Below, piece by piece: positions 7,207 to 14,147 of a DNA stretch of 15,289 nucleotides. The notes under the pieces were generated by a model. That model searched no databases and was not told the DNA's origin. It saw only the letters and a program-made list of their open reading frames with translations. The stretch's first letter is position 1. Every line of letters starts with the position of its first letter. Source of the DNA: Actinomycetota bacterium (GTDB lineage Bacteria > Actinomycetota > Thermoleophilia > Solirubrobacterales > Solirubrobacteraceae); the NCBI GenBank assembly GCA_005888335.1, contig VAWY01000108.1:1-15289 (forward strand). The letters run 5' to 3'. A program made the position numbers and the translations under genes.

Positions 7207-7443
7207 ATCGCAGCCCCTCGGCGGCAATCATCGGCTACGCCCCAACGGCCGAGCCGAGGCGAGTTGCTGGCGTCTGACCCGCTTTGCGCGCGAGTAGCGG
7301 CTGTCCGGGAACAGCGGACAACCGAGCGACCGCGTCTGCGGAGCAGCGTTCGCCGTTTACGCGGTGGCTGAGCCGTGCAGCTCTGTCCCGGTGACCGAGA
7401 CTTCGAGCCACCCGCCCCAGACTGCAGCGCGCTCACGAGCACA
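7207..7443. other. Spacer without recognisable genes
   Basis: I find no supported gene in this stretch. The minus-strand frame that restores the 7444-7806 remnant stays open here, but its sequence turns into low-information Arg/Ser/Pro, so the true end of that remnant cannot be placed. Confidence 0.4.
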
Positions 7444-7806
7444 TCAGCGGCGGGCTGTCGCGAACGCGCAAGGCGAAGAAGCTCGTGGAGATCCGCTGTT
7501 CGCAGCACTAAGACGTTTTGGCGACGAGCGGAAGCGACGACGGAAGGGTGGACAGGCTCGCGCTAGATCCATGGCTTCGCGATAAGCGTTCACCACGAGA
7601 AGCCCTCGGACCGCCGCCATGTCGAGGTTGTGCGCCTCCCGATGGTTGTCGACTTGGTTGACATGATTGCGACGGATGCGCGCAGCTTCGTTCTCCGCTC
7701 CCATCAGCGATTCTCGAAGAGACGCAACCTCGGCCAAGACATCGTCGTCACCGGGCAGCCGGAGTTGCTCCAGATAGTCAGGGACTGTGGCGGCGTCGCC
7801 GCTCAC
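7444..7806 (-). pseudogene. Frameshifted remnant, possibly nuclease-like C-terminal domain
   Basis: From GTG 7806 the frame reads a plausible soluble protein: DYLEQLRLPGDDDVLAEV, a helical stretch, then AAVRGLLVVNAYRE and PPFRRRFRSSP. It then loses protein character. Dropping one A from the A4 run (T7516-7519 on the plus strand) moves into a frame reading NVLVLRTADLHELLRLA, which continues the pattern naturally. The order GLLVVN - polar loop - LVLRTADLHELL resembles the end of restriction-endonuclease-like (PD-(D/E)XK-type) domains found at the C-terminus of larger bacterial proteins, but I cannot see the catalytic residues. The GTG overlaps the TGA of the fragment upstream (GTGA), so the two were probably one operon. 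The nuclease link is a recollection-based guess. Confidence 0.4.
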
Positions 7807-7985
7807 GCCAACACGCTGCAGCGAAAAAGGAGGTCGCCGATGAGGTCGCCGTTTGACTCAGCGAAGTCGGCGACATGGAATGGCACGAGATAGAAGAGGC
7901 CTTGACAGACTTGGAGACGGATCGCGGCCGGGTTGGCGCGACCGAGGCCGATCCGAAGGCTGCGCTGGGTGAGCTGGTCACTGGC
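7803..7985 (-). pseudogene. C-terminal fragment of a lost gene
   Basis: A minus-strand frame with no start codon reads a convincing protein end: NPAAIRLQVCQGLFYLVPFH, then VADFAESNGDLIGDLLFRC, stopping at 7803. The stop overlaps the GTG of the next minus-strand remnant by four bases, which argues against a chance frame. Third-position GC is about 77%. Upstream, the frame degrades into Arg/Pro-rich sequence and meets a TAG near 8070, inside the oppositely oriented lipoprotein gene. The 5' part therefore appears to have been removed or replaced. The family is not recognised. The opposite strand also has an ORF here (from ATG 7875), which I consider the weaker reading. Confidence 0.35.
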
Positions 7986-8027
7986 GACGTCTCGCGGCGG
8001 CCGGGACCTCGGCGGGCGCCAGGGGCG

Positions 8028-8033
8028 TATACC
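8028..8033 (+). promoter_or_regulatory. -10 box for leaderless lipoprotein mRNA
   Basis: TATACC lies six bases before ATG 8040, so the transcript could begin on the start codon. No convincing -35 box or Shine-Dalgarno is present. Confidence 0.4.
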
Positions 8034-8039
8034 GCAGGG

Positions 8040-9035
8040 ATGCGCGGATCGGCGAGTCTTGCGCTACTCGTGGCCGCCTTGGCCGTGCTGGGGTGCGGGT
8101 CGGCCGCGGAGCGGCCGCGCGCCGCTCAGCGGCCCGCGAGCGCGCGTCCGACCGCGACGTTGTACCTGGCCAACGCGACGCCCGGTCAGCTGACGATCGT
8201 CGACGTCGCCCGGCGCCGCGTCGAGAAGCGGCAGCTGCGCGAGCTGGCGCCGGGCGACCCTCCGTACATGATCGCGGTCCGGGGCAGGCGGCTCGTGGTC
8301 TTCGGGCACGACCACACCTACGCGTTCGGTCCCGGGCTGCGCGAGCCCGCCCGCGACCTCGGCGAATCGTGGTTCTTCGTTCCCTCGGCCAGCGCGGGGC
8401 GAGTCTGGCTCGCGCTGCTCGATCCCCGCAGCCCGGCGACCGTCAACGCGCTGCGGGAGGTGCGTGAGGTCACCGTCGACGGGCGCGTCACGGTGGCGCG
8501 CAGCCGCCGGCCGCCGCGCTGGCCGTTCGCTGCGCTGCGCAGCGGCCTGGTGCTTCAACACACCACGCTTGAGCTGTGGGATCCGGCCACCGGCAGGATC
8601 ACGCAGAGGCTCCCGGGCGTGTTCCCCGTCGCTGCTCGTGATTGGCGTGTGGTGTCCTGCGCGGCAGGCTGCCGCGTGCTGCACGTCAGCGATACGCGCA
8701 GCGGCGCAGGGACCGTCATCGGGCCCGGGCGCGACTTTCGCTTCGTCGAGTCCTACGACGGCGCCTTCTCGCCCGACGGCAAGCTCGTCGCCGTGCCGGC
8801 GGTCGGGCGTCGCGGCGAGCCGCACGTCGTGCTGGTCGATCTCGCGCGCCGCGTCACGACGCTGGTGCGCGGCCCGCACCTGGCGCGCGATTACCAGTTG
8901 CTGGCGTGGTCGTCGAGCGGGTGGCTGTTCTACAACGCCGGTCGCGGGCGAATCGCCGCGTACCGGCCCGGTGGCGCGACCGCAACCCTGCTCCCGCTGC
9001 ACGTGGCGCCGTTCGTCGACATCGCCGCCCGCTGA
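8040..9035 (+). CDS. Lipoprotein with WD40/YVTN-like propeller repeats
   Basis: This is a predicted exported lipoprotein of 331 residues. The N-terminus MRGSASLALLVAALAV is a signal peptide ending in a lipobox (VLGC, residues 16-19), so Cys19 would carry the lipid anchor. An Ala/Arg-rich linker follows. The body then repeats beta-strand units of the kind seen in beta-propeller proteins: TLYLANATPGQLTIVDV, FSPDGKLVAVPAVG, HVVLVDLARR and LLAWSSSGWLFYN. No catalytic motif is visible, and ligand or protein binding on the cell surface is the most that can be inferred. The frame is open upstream to ATG 7875, but the lipobox placement and the TATACC box favour ATG 8040. The gene is followed by the EamA gene after 57 bases, in the same direction. 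Confidence 0.8.
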   Translation: MRGSASLALLVAALAVLGCGSAAERPRAAQRPASARPTATLYLANATPGQLTIVDVARRRVEKRQLRELAPGDPPYMIAVRGRRLVVFGHDHTYAFGPGLREPARDLGESWFFVPSASAGRVWLALLDPRSPATVNALREVREVTVDGRVTVARSRRPPRWPFAALRSGLVLQHTTLELWDPATGRITQRLPGVFPVAARDWRVVSCAAGCRVLHVSDTRSGAGTVIGPGRDFRFVESYDGAFSPDGKLVAVPAVGRRGEPHVVLVDLARRVTTLVRGPHLARDYQLLAWSSSGWLFYNAGRGRIAAYRPGGATATLLPLHVAPFVDIAAR

Positions 9036-9080
9036 TCTCGCGGCAGGGGTGAAGCGCGGGCGCCACGCCGTAGGACGCGG

Positions 9081-9086
9081 CACAAT
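9081..9086 (+). promoter_or_regulatory. -10-like box before the EamA gene
   Basis: CACAAT is followed by six bases and GTG 9093. It keeps the two most conserved -10 bases (A2 and T6). There is no visible -35 box and no Shine-Dalgarno for the GTG. Confidence 0.3.
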
Positions 9087-9092
9087 GCCGCG

Positions 9093-9980
9093 GTGCCGCG
9101 GCTCCAGGTTCTGCTAGCCGCGCTCTGCTTCGGCACCACCGGCACCGCGCAGGCGCTCGGCCCGGACGGTGCTTCCCCGCTCACCGTCGGTGCCATGCGA
9201 GTGGCGCTCGGGGCGGCGCTGCTGCTCCTCGCGGTGCGGCTCGCCGCCGGCAGCGCGCCGCTCCGCCTCGCGCGCAGGCCGCTCGCCGTGGGCGGCCTCG
9301 GCGTGGCGGGCTACCAGCTCTGCTTCTTCGCCGCCGTCCACGCCACCGGAGTCGCGGTGGGCACGGTCGCAGCACTCGGCTCCGCGCCTGCGTTCGCCGG
9401 ACTCGGCGGCTGGCTCGTCGACCGCACCAAGCCCGGCAGCGCGTGGGCGGTCGCCACGGCGCTCGCGGCCGTCGGCGTGGCGCTGATGGCGCTCAGCGGC
9501 TCGGCCGCTGAGGTGTCGGTGCCCGGAGTGGCGCTCGCGCTCGGCGCGGGTGCCTCGTACGCGGTCTTCACGCTCGCCAGCAAACGCCTACTAGAAACGG
9601 GCGCCGCCGTCGACCGCGTCATGGCCGGAGCCTTCACGCTCGGTGCGTTGCTGCTCGTGCCGGTGCTCATCGTGGGTGACCTCGACTGGCTCGCAAGCCC
9701 CGACGGCCTGGCGATGGCGGTCTGGCTCGGCGCGGTGCCCACCGCCCTCGCCTACATCCTGTTCGCGCACGGTCTGCGCCTTCTCCCCGCGAGCGAGGTG
9801 GCCACACTGACGCTCGCCGAGCCGGTCACCGCCGCTGCACTCGGCGCGATCGTGCTCGGCGAGCGCCCCGGTGCGCCGGCGGTGGCCGGCATCGCGCTCG
9901 TCATCGCGGGGCTGGTGGTACTCGCCCTCCGCGGTCAACGCGACGACCCCGTGCCCGCCGGCGAGGGAGCGCTGCCGTGA
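9093..9980 (+). CDS. EamA/DMT-family permease
   Basis: This is an inner-membrane transporter of the drug/metabolite superfamily, 295 residues with about ten hydrophobic helices arranged as two EamA repeats. The first repeat starts at LLAALCFGTTGTAQAL and includes GYQLCFFAAVHATGVAVGT, the usual helix-3/4 block. The second starts around VALALGAGASYAVFTLASKR and ends with the typical SEVATLTLAEPVTAAALGA and VLGERP segments. Members export amino acids, metabolites or drugs; the substrate cannot be assigned. The GTG start puts the first helix right at the N-terminus, as usual for the family, although an ATG at 9085 in another frame is a distraction. The gene is in line with the lipoprotein and convergent with the NUDIX gene. 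Confidence 0.93.
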   Translation: MPRLQVLLAALCFGTTGTAQALGPDGASPLTVGAMRVALGAALLLLAVRLAAGSAPLRLARRPLAVGGLGVAGYQLCFFAAVHATGVAVGTVAALGSAPAFAGLGGWLVDRTKPGSAWAVATALAAVGVALMALSGSAAEVSVPGVALALGAGASYAVFTLASKRLLETGAAVDRVMAGAFTLGALLLVPVLIVGDLDWLASPDGLAMAVWLGAVPTALAYILFAHGLRLLPASEVATLTLAEPVTAAALGAIVLGERPGAPAVAGIALVIAGLVVLALRGQRDDPVPAGEGALP

Positions 9981-10094
9981 GCCTGCAGGCCTCGACGCAC
10001 CTGTGCCATCCCACGAACTGCAAAGCGCGCACTGCTCGTTTTCGTGCATGCGAGCGGTCGCAGGCAACGCGCCGGCATGAGTGGCCCGCGCTCT

Positions 10095-10829
10095 TCAGCG
10101 CCAAGCGAAGACGGGCTGCTCGAGGTGGTCAACGCGCTCGCCGGACCGGCCGAGCAAGCCCACCTGGCGCAGCTGGAAGAGGATCGCTGCGGTCGGCGCG
10201 TGGATGAGGTCGTTGCCGAGGGGCAGCTGCAGCACTGGACGGTTGCTCTCCGGAATCGAGATGAACCGTGGCTCGCTGTCCCGGAGGGCGTGCAGGCCGA
10301 TCCGGTAGACCGCGAGCACCTCGTCGGGCGCCGGATCCAGGTGCGGATCCTTCCCGCCCCACAGCACGACCGGCGTGATGACGTAGCCCGAGCGTGTCGG
10401 GTAGTCATCGAGCCAGCCGACGACGCTGTCTGGGTCCAGCCGCACGCCGAGCTCCTCGTCGAGTTCACGCAGCGCGGCGTCCAGAGGTGTTTCACCGTCG
10501 TCGATGCGCCCTCCGGGCAGCGCCCACTGGCCGGCGTGCCGGCTCAGCCGCGATGCGCGCCGGCACAACAGGAACGCGGCTCCGCCGGCGACGCCGATCA
10601 TCCGACCGTCGAGCCGTCGGCGTTCACCGGCGAGGAGATCTCCCGGCACGACCGACATGTCGATGTCCCGAGCCGTGAGCGGGTCGCGGTCGTGGCGCTC
10701 GGCGTCGCTGTCGACGAGCACCACGGCCACCGCAGCGTGGCTGCGCCCCTCGAGCGCGTGCTCACGCCGCTCGTGCACGCTCAGACTCGCTTGTAGCCGG
10801 GTGCGAAGGTCCGCGGTGAAGTGGATCAT
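10095..10829 (-). CDS. NUDIX hydrolase (CoA-pyrophosphatase-like)
   Basis: This is a nucleoside-diphosphate-X hydrolase, 244 residues and cytoplasmic. The Nudix box is perfect: Gly107, Glu113, then RELDEELGV (121-129), fitting GX5EX7REUXEEXGU. The preceding RRASRLSRHAGQWALPGG and the following LDDYPTRSGYVITPVV are typical of the NudL/CoA-pyrophosphatase branch, which splits CoA and related dinucleotides. Between the first strand (HAAVAVVLV, 31-39) and AAFLLCRR (84-91) there is a 44-residue Asp/Arg-rich insert that the short members lack; actinobacterial homologues often carry one. The ATG at 10829 gives the normal N-terminal helix, with GGAG only two bases upstream. The gene converges on the EamA gene. 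Confidence 0.93.
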   Translation of the reverse strand: MIHFTADLRTRLQASLSVHERREHALEGRSHAAVAVVLVDSDAERHDRDPLTARDIDMSVVPGDLLAGERRRLDGRMIGVAGGAAFLLCRRASRLSRHAGQWALPGGRIDDGETPLDAALRELDEELGVRLDPDSVVGWLDDYPTRSGYVITPVVLWGGKDPHLDPAPDEVLAVYRIGLHALRDSEPRFISIPESNRPVLQLPLGNDLIHAPTAAILFQLRQVGLLGRSGERVDHLEQPVFAWR

Positions 10830-11022
10830 GGCTCCGGCCCGCTGCTGCCTGCTCGAACGCGCACCCTGTGCCTAGGCGGGGTGGCTTCGCGGTCCGCGCT
10901 CGGCAGGGCGTCGCGCAGGCCGACGCGCGAGCTGATGCCACCTCGAAGGCGCTCGGAGCCGCGATGTGGGTGGTGCCAGCCATCGGCCAAGATGCGCAAT
11001 CGCTGCGGCTGGCCTTCGGCGC

Positions 11023-11460
11023 TCACGCAACATGGAAGTCGTAGCGCGATGCGATCTGTCCGATCTCCTCCTGGCTGGGAGTTCCCTCAGCAAGCGCTGC
11101 GCCGAGGTCACGCATGTAGTTCTCCCACCCCGCAGGTGTGTTGAAGTTGAGGAAGCGAACTGGGCCTTCGCCCGGATTGCTGAAGGTATGGACCACCCCC
11201 GGAGGCACACAGACGAAGCTGCCCGCCGAGAGTTCGATCGTCTGATCGCCGAGGCGCATGGTGAGCGTGCCGTCGAGGACGTAGAACATGTCGTGTAGGC
11301 GCTCGTGGAAGTGCGGCGGCGGTCCCGGAAAGCCCGGCGCGACGACAGCCTCACCGAGGTAGAAGGAATCGTTGGTCTCTTCGCCGGTGGCCTTGATGGT
11401 TACGGCACTCGGACCGCCGATCTGTTCGCCCTCACCGGGCAGATGAACTGTGGCCTCCAT
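11023..11460 (-). CDS. Cupin-domain protein
   Basis: This is a small single-domain cupin of 145 residues, a beta-barrel that usually holds one divalent metal. Motif 1 is H50-F-H52, then Asp57 and Gly64; the metal Glu is replaced by Asp57. Motif 2 is complete, with GSFVCVPPGVVHTFSN (80-95) supplying His91. The proline-rich PGPPPHFHE loop and FYVLDGTL strand are typical of quercetinase/oxygenase-like cupins, but many such proteins only bind or isomerise. AAGGAGG sits five bases before ATG 11460, the strongest Shine-Dalgarno in the window, which fixes the start although the frame is open further upstream. The function in the cell is not predictable. Confidence 0.92.
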   Translation of the reverse strand: MEATVHLPGEGEQIGGPSAVTIKATGEETNDSFYLGEAVVAPGFPGPPPHFHERLHDMFYVLDGTLTMRLGDQTIELSAGSFVCVPPGVVHTFSNPGEGPVRFLNFNTPAGWENYMRDLGAALAEGTPSQEEIGQIASRYDFHVA

Positions 11461-11663
11461 CCCTCCCTCCTTCCGATTCGGTTCGCCCACCCAGTTGCAG
11501 TATCGCCCGTTCCCAGATGCCGGCGGCTCGGCTCGCCGCAGTTGATCAAGGCGTAAAGCGAAGGCATCCACCCGTCGGCCGGCGCCGGTTGGGCCATGGA
11601 CGGCGAGCGCGAGCGCGAGTCGAGACTTCTGCTCCGCGCGAGAGCCGGCACGCTCACGTTGGA

Positions 11664-11669
11664 TAGCGT
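11664..11669 (+). promoter_or_regulatory. -10 box TAGCGT near the SnoaL gene
   Basis: TAGCGT is followed by six bases and ATG 11676, which opens a nine-codon ORF whose TGA overlaps the GTG of the SnoaL gene (GTGA). A leaderless, coupled start is possible. The same hexamer occurs in the globin promoter and near 14112. Confidence 0.35.
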
Positions 11670-11701
11670 CGACGGATGACGCGGCCGAACGTCGACACAT
11701 C

Positions 11702-12113
11702 GTGAGCACCGAGGACAACAAGGTGATCGTCGCTCGCCTGACCCGCGAGCTCTTCAACGACGGCGGCGACCTCGACGCCGTCTACGAGCTGCTGGCCGAG
11801 GACTTCGTCGACCACACGCCGGGGTGAAGGCTCTGGTGATCGCGAGAGCTACCGGCTGCGCGCTGTCGCGCTGCGCGGCCCGTTCTCGGAGATCCGCGCC
11901 ACCTCCGACGAGCTCGTCGCCGAGGGCGACCTGGTCTGCGAGCGCTGGACGTGTCGCGTGCGACACACCGGCGAGTTCATGGGCCTGAGGGCGAGCGGCG
12001 AGCGGCTCGAGGTGCTCGGCTTCGCGATGTACCGCCTGCGCGACGGCAAGATCGTCGAGCTCCGGGAAGTTGCCGACCGCCTCGGGCTGATGCGGCAACT
12101 CGGCGCGTTGTAG
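11702..12113 (+). pseudogene. SnoaL-like/NTF2-like gene with a single frameshift
   Basis: The GTG frame encodes the start of a SnoaL-like (NTF2-fold) protein, including LAEDFVDHTPG, then stops at TGA 11825. The next frame at once continues with GEGSGDRESYRLR, then DELVAEGDLVCERWT, TGEFMGL and MYRLRDGKIVELREVADRLG, ending at TAG 12111. Removing one G from the G4 run at 11821-11824 joins both halves into one uninterrupted protein of about 136 residues, the normal family length. Intact members bind small hydrophobic ligands; many are polyketide cyclase-like or of unknown function. The otherwise excellent conservation on both sides suggests either a very recent mutation or an assembly error. The 412-nt span is one base over a multiple of three. 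Confidence 0.8.
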
Positions 12114-12236
12114 CGCCGGGTCTCGCCGATCGCCCACACGCGCCGCGCGCACGGTTGTCGCTTCGCGCGAATCTCGGCGTTGCCGTCGTCGTATCGCGCG
12201 AAAGGTCGGCGGGGCCGCTGTGGGAACCTAGATCCG

Positions 12237-12563
12237 ATGCAGAGCTCGAGCGTGGGCGTGACGACTGCGGATGGTGTGGCCGATGCCCATCTCACCCGCC
12301 CCGACAGCAATGACGCGCCCCCGGCGGTGCTGTTCATCATGGATGCGATCGGGTTGTGGCGGCGGATCGAGGAGATGGCGGACTATGTCGCGCATCAGGG
12401 CTATGTCGTGCTAGCGCCCAACGTCTTGTTCCGCGCTGGTCGAGCGCGGGTCCTGGCACTGCCGGACCTCAGCGATGCCGACGAACGCGCAAGTATTCAG
12501 CTCAGGATCGTTGTTCGAGGGATCCGTTCGCCGAGGGCTCGGCTGCCGAGCGAAAACCGATGA
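12237..12563 (+). pseudogene. Truncated dienelactone-hydrolase-like gene
   Basis: The ATG at 12237 opens a typical dienelactone hydrolase N-terminus: VTTADGVADAHLTRPD, VLFIMDAIGLWRRIEEMAD, GYVVLAPNVLFRAGRA and LPDLSDADERAS (to about residue 86). The match stops there. The remaining 22 codons are unrelated, and the ORF ends at 108 residues against about 240 in the family. The nucleophile and catalytic His regions lie beyond the break, so no hydrolase activity is expected. The TGA overlaps the ATG of the next gene (ATGA), so the stub could still act as a translated leader for the cyclase fusion. The break probably marks a deletion that brought the two genes together. Confidence 0.75.
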
Positions 12564-13897
12564 GCGCTCCGCCGACACGGTACGCGAAGTCCGGCGACGT
12601 CTCGATCGCCTACCAGGTCGTTGGCGAAGGGCCCATCGACGTGGTCCTTGTCCTCGGCTTCGCCACCCACGTCGAGCTGCAGTGGGAGTCGCCTCCGTTC
12701 GCTCGTTTCTTCGAGCGAATCAGCTCGTTCTCGCGCCTGATCGTCTTCGATAAGCGCGGCACCGGGTTGTCCGACCCCGTCACCGAGGTGCCGACCCTCG
12801 AGCAGCGGATCGACGACGTCCGGGCGGTCATGGACGCCGCTCGGTCCGAGCAGGCGGCCCTGTTCGGGATCTCTGAGGGCGGGCCGATGAGCATCCTGTT
12901 CGCGGCCACGCACCCCGGTCGCGTGACCGCTCTGGTGCTCCACGGCGCCATGGCGCGCACCACCGAGGCGCCCGACTACCCCTGGGCCTCGCCCGCGGAG
13001 GCGCTTCGCGAGTCCGCCGCCGAGTTCATCGTCCCGTACTGGGGACAACAGGCAGAGGGACTGGTCGAGATCTTCTCTCCGAGCTTCGCGGGCGATCCCC
13101 AGGCGGTGGAGTTCGCCGCCCGTATTGAGCGTTCCGCGGCGAGCCCGGCGATGGTCCAGAAGATCTTCGAGATGTTTCTGGACATCGATGTGCGAGCGAT
13201 CCTGCCCACGATCCACGTTCCGACGCTCGTCCTGCACCGGCGCGGCGACCGGGTCGTCAATCGACGCGCCGGCATGGCGCTCGCCGCGCAGATCCCAGGC
13301 GCCCGGTACGTGGAGGTTGCGGGGATCGACCATCTGCCCTGGGCCGGCGACTCGGAAGCCGTGCTCGGTGAGATCGAGGAGTTCCTCACCGGCGCGCGCT
13401 CGGTGCCCGAGGCCGACCGCGTGCTCGCCACGGTGATGTTCACGGACATCGTCGGCTCGACGGAGCGAGCGGCCGAGCTCGGCGATGCGCGCTGGCGCGA
13501 GCTGCTCGCCGCGCATCAGGCAGGGGTGCGACGCGAGCTGATGCGATTCCGCGGACGCGAGGTGAAAACGCTGGGCGACGGCTGCCTCGCGACCTTCGAC
13601 GGCCCAGCGCGGGCGATCCGATGCGGGCGCGCGATCGCGGAGGCCGCCCGCTCGATCGGCTTGGAGGTCCGCGTCGGCCTGCACTCCGGCGAGGTTGAGT
13701 TGATGGAGGACGATGTCGGCGGGATCGCGGTCCACATCGCGGCGCGCGTCGGAGCCCTCGCCGGCACCGGGGAAGTGCTCGTCTCCAGCACAGTCAAAGA
13801 TCTCGTCGCCGGATCGGGGATTCGCTTCGAGGACCGCGGCACGAAGCCTCTCAAGGGAATCTCCGACGAATGGCGGCTGTTCGCGGCAGCCCCGTAA
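12560..13897 (+). CDS. Alpha/beta hydrolase-class III adenylate cyclase fusion (LipJ/Rv1900c-like)
   Basis: This is a two-domain protein of 445 residues, with the same order as Mycobacterium tuberculosis Rv1900c. The N-terminal alpha/beta hydrolase (about 1-275) has the nucleophile elbow GISEGG (Ser105), Asp230 and His258. The C-terminal class III cyclase domain (about 285-445) has both metal aspartates (Asp296 in FTDIVGST, Asp340 in KTLGDG), the adenine-binding pair Lys336 and Asp385, and the transition-state Arg396. The partner Asn position in the VN-x-AAR motif reads His392. The product is therefore probably cAMP, if active, with the hydrolase domain possibly sensing an ester or lipid. The ATG overlaps the stop of the truncated hydrolase stub. 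The frame is open upstream from 12356, but that part has no family character. Confidence 0.93.
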   Translation: MSAPPTRYAKSGDVSIAYQVVGEGPIDVVLVLGFATHVELQWESPPFARFFERISSFSRLIVFDKRGTGLSDPVTEVPTLEQRIDDVRAVMDAARSEQAALFGISEGGPMSILFAATHPGRVTALVLHGAMARTTEAPDYPWASPAEALRESAAEFIVPYWGQQAEGLVEIFSPSFAGDPQAVEFAARIERSAASPAMVQKIFEMFLDIDVRAILPTIHVPTLVLHRRGDRVVNRRAGMALAAQIPGARYVEVAGIDHLPWAGDSEAVLGEIEEFLTGARSVPEADRVLATVMFTDIVGSTERAAELGDARWRELLAAHQAGVRRELMRFRGREVKTLGDGCLATFDGPARAIRCGRAIAEAARSIGLEVRVGLHSGEVELMEDDVGGIAVHIAARVGALAGTGEVLVSSTVKDLVAGSGIRFEDRGTKPLKGISDEWRLFAAAP

Positions 13898-14111
13898 CGC
13901 CAGCGCGAGGGGACCTTGGCGGCGGCGGGGGCCAACGATCCCGTCTCTGATCCTTCACTGCGGGACGACGGTCGGCGCGGCTGCTTCGCGCGACAGCCGG
14001 CGCTGAGCGCGGACCTTCGTCGGCCGAGCAGAGCTGCAACAGCGCATCTGCCGCTGCGCCGACGCCCGGCCCGGGGGAGAACCTGGCCTACACCGTGCCG
14101 CTCTCCGCGGA

Positions 14112-14117
14112 TAGCGT
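14112..14117 (+). promoter_or_regulatory. -10 box TAGCGT before the MOSC gene
   Basis: TAGCGT at 14112-14117 would give a start near 14124 and a 24-base leader containing AGGAGG six bases before ATG 14148. No good -35 box is visible. Confidence 0.35.
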
Positions 14118-14147
14118 CAGGTCGAGACGACGGACAGGAGGCCAAGG

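Noticed and set aside
7875..8039. An upstream extension of the lipoprotein from ATG 7875
   Set aside because: The sequence looks protein-like, but the lipobox is placed correctly only from ATG 8040, and the minus strand of this stretch reads a better protein end with a GTGA junction.
10830..11022. A possible small gene between the NUDIX and cupin genes
   Set aside because: Several frames are open but none has a start with a ribosome site, and none shows domain-like sequence. I treat it as spacer.
13898..14147. A terminator or small RNA after the cyclase fusion
   Set aside because: Only weak inverted repeats (CGCCA/TGGCG) with long loops were found, and no coding frame looks convincing.
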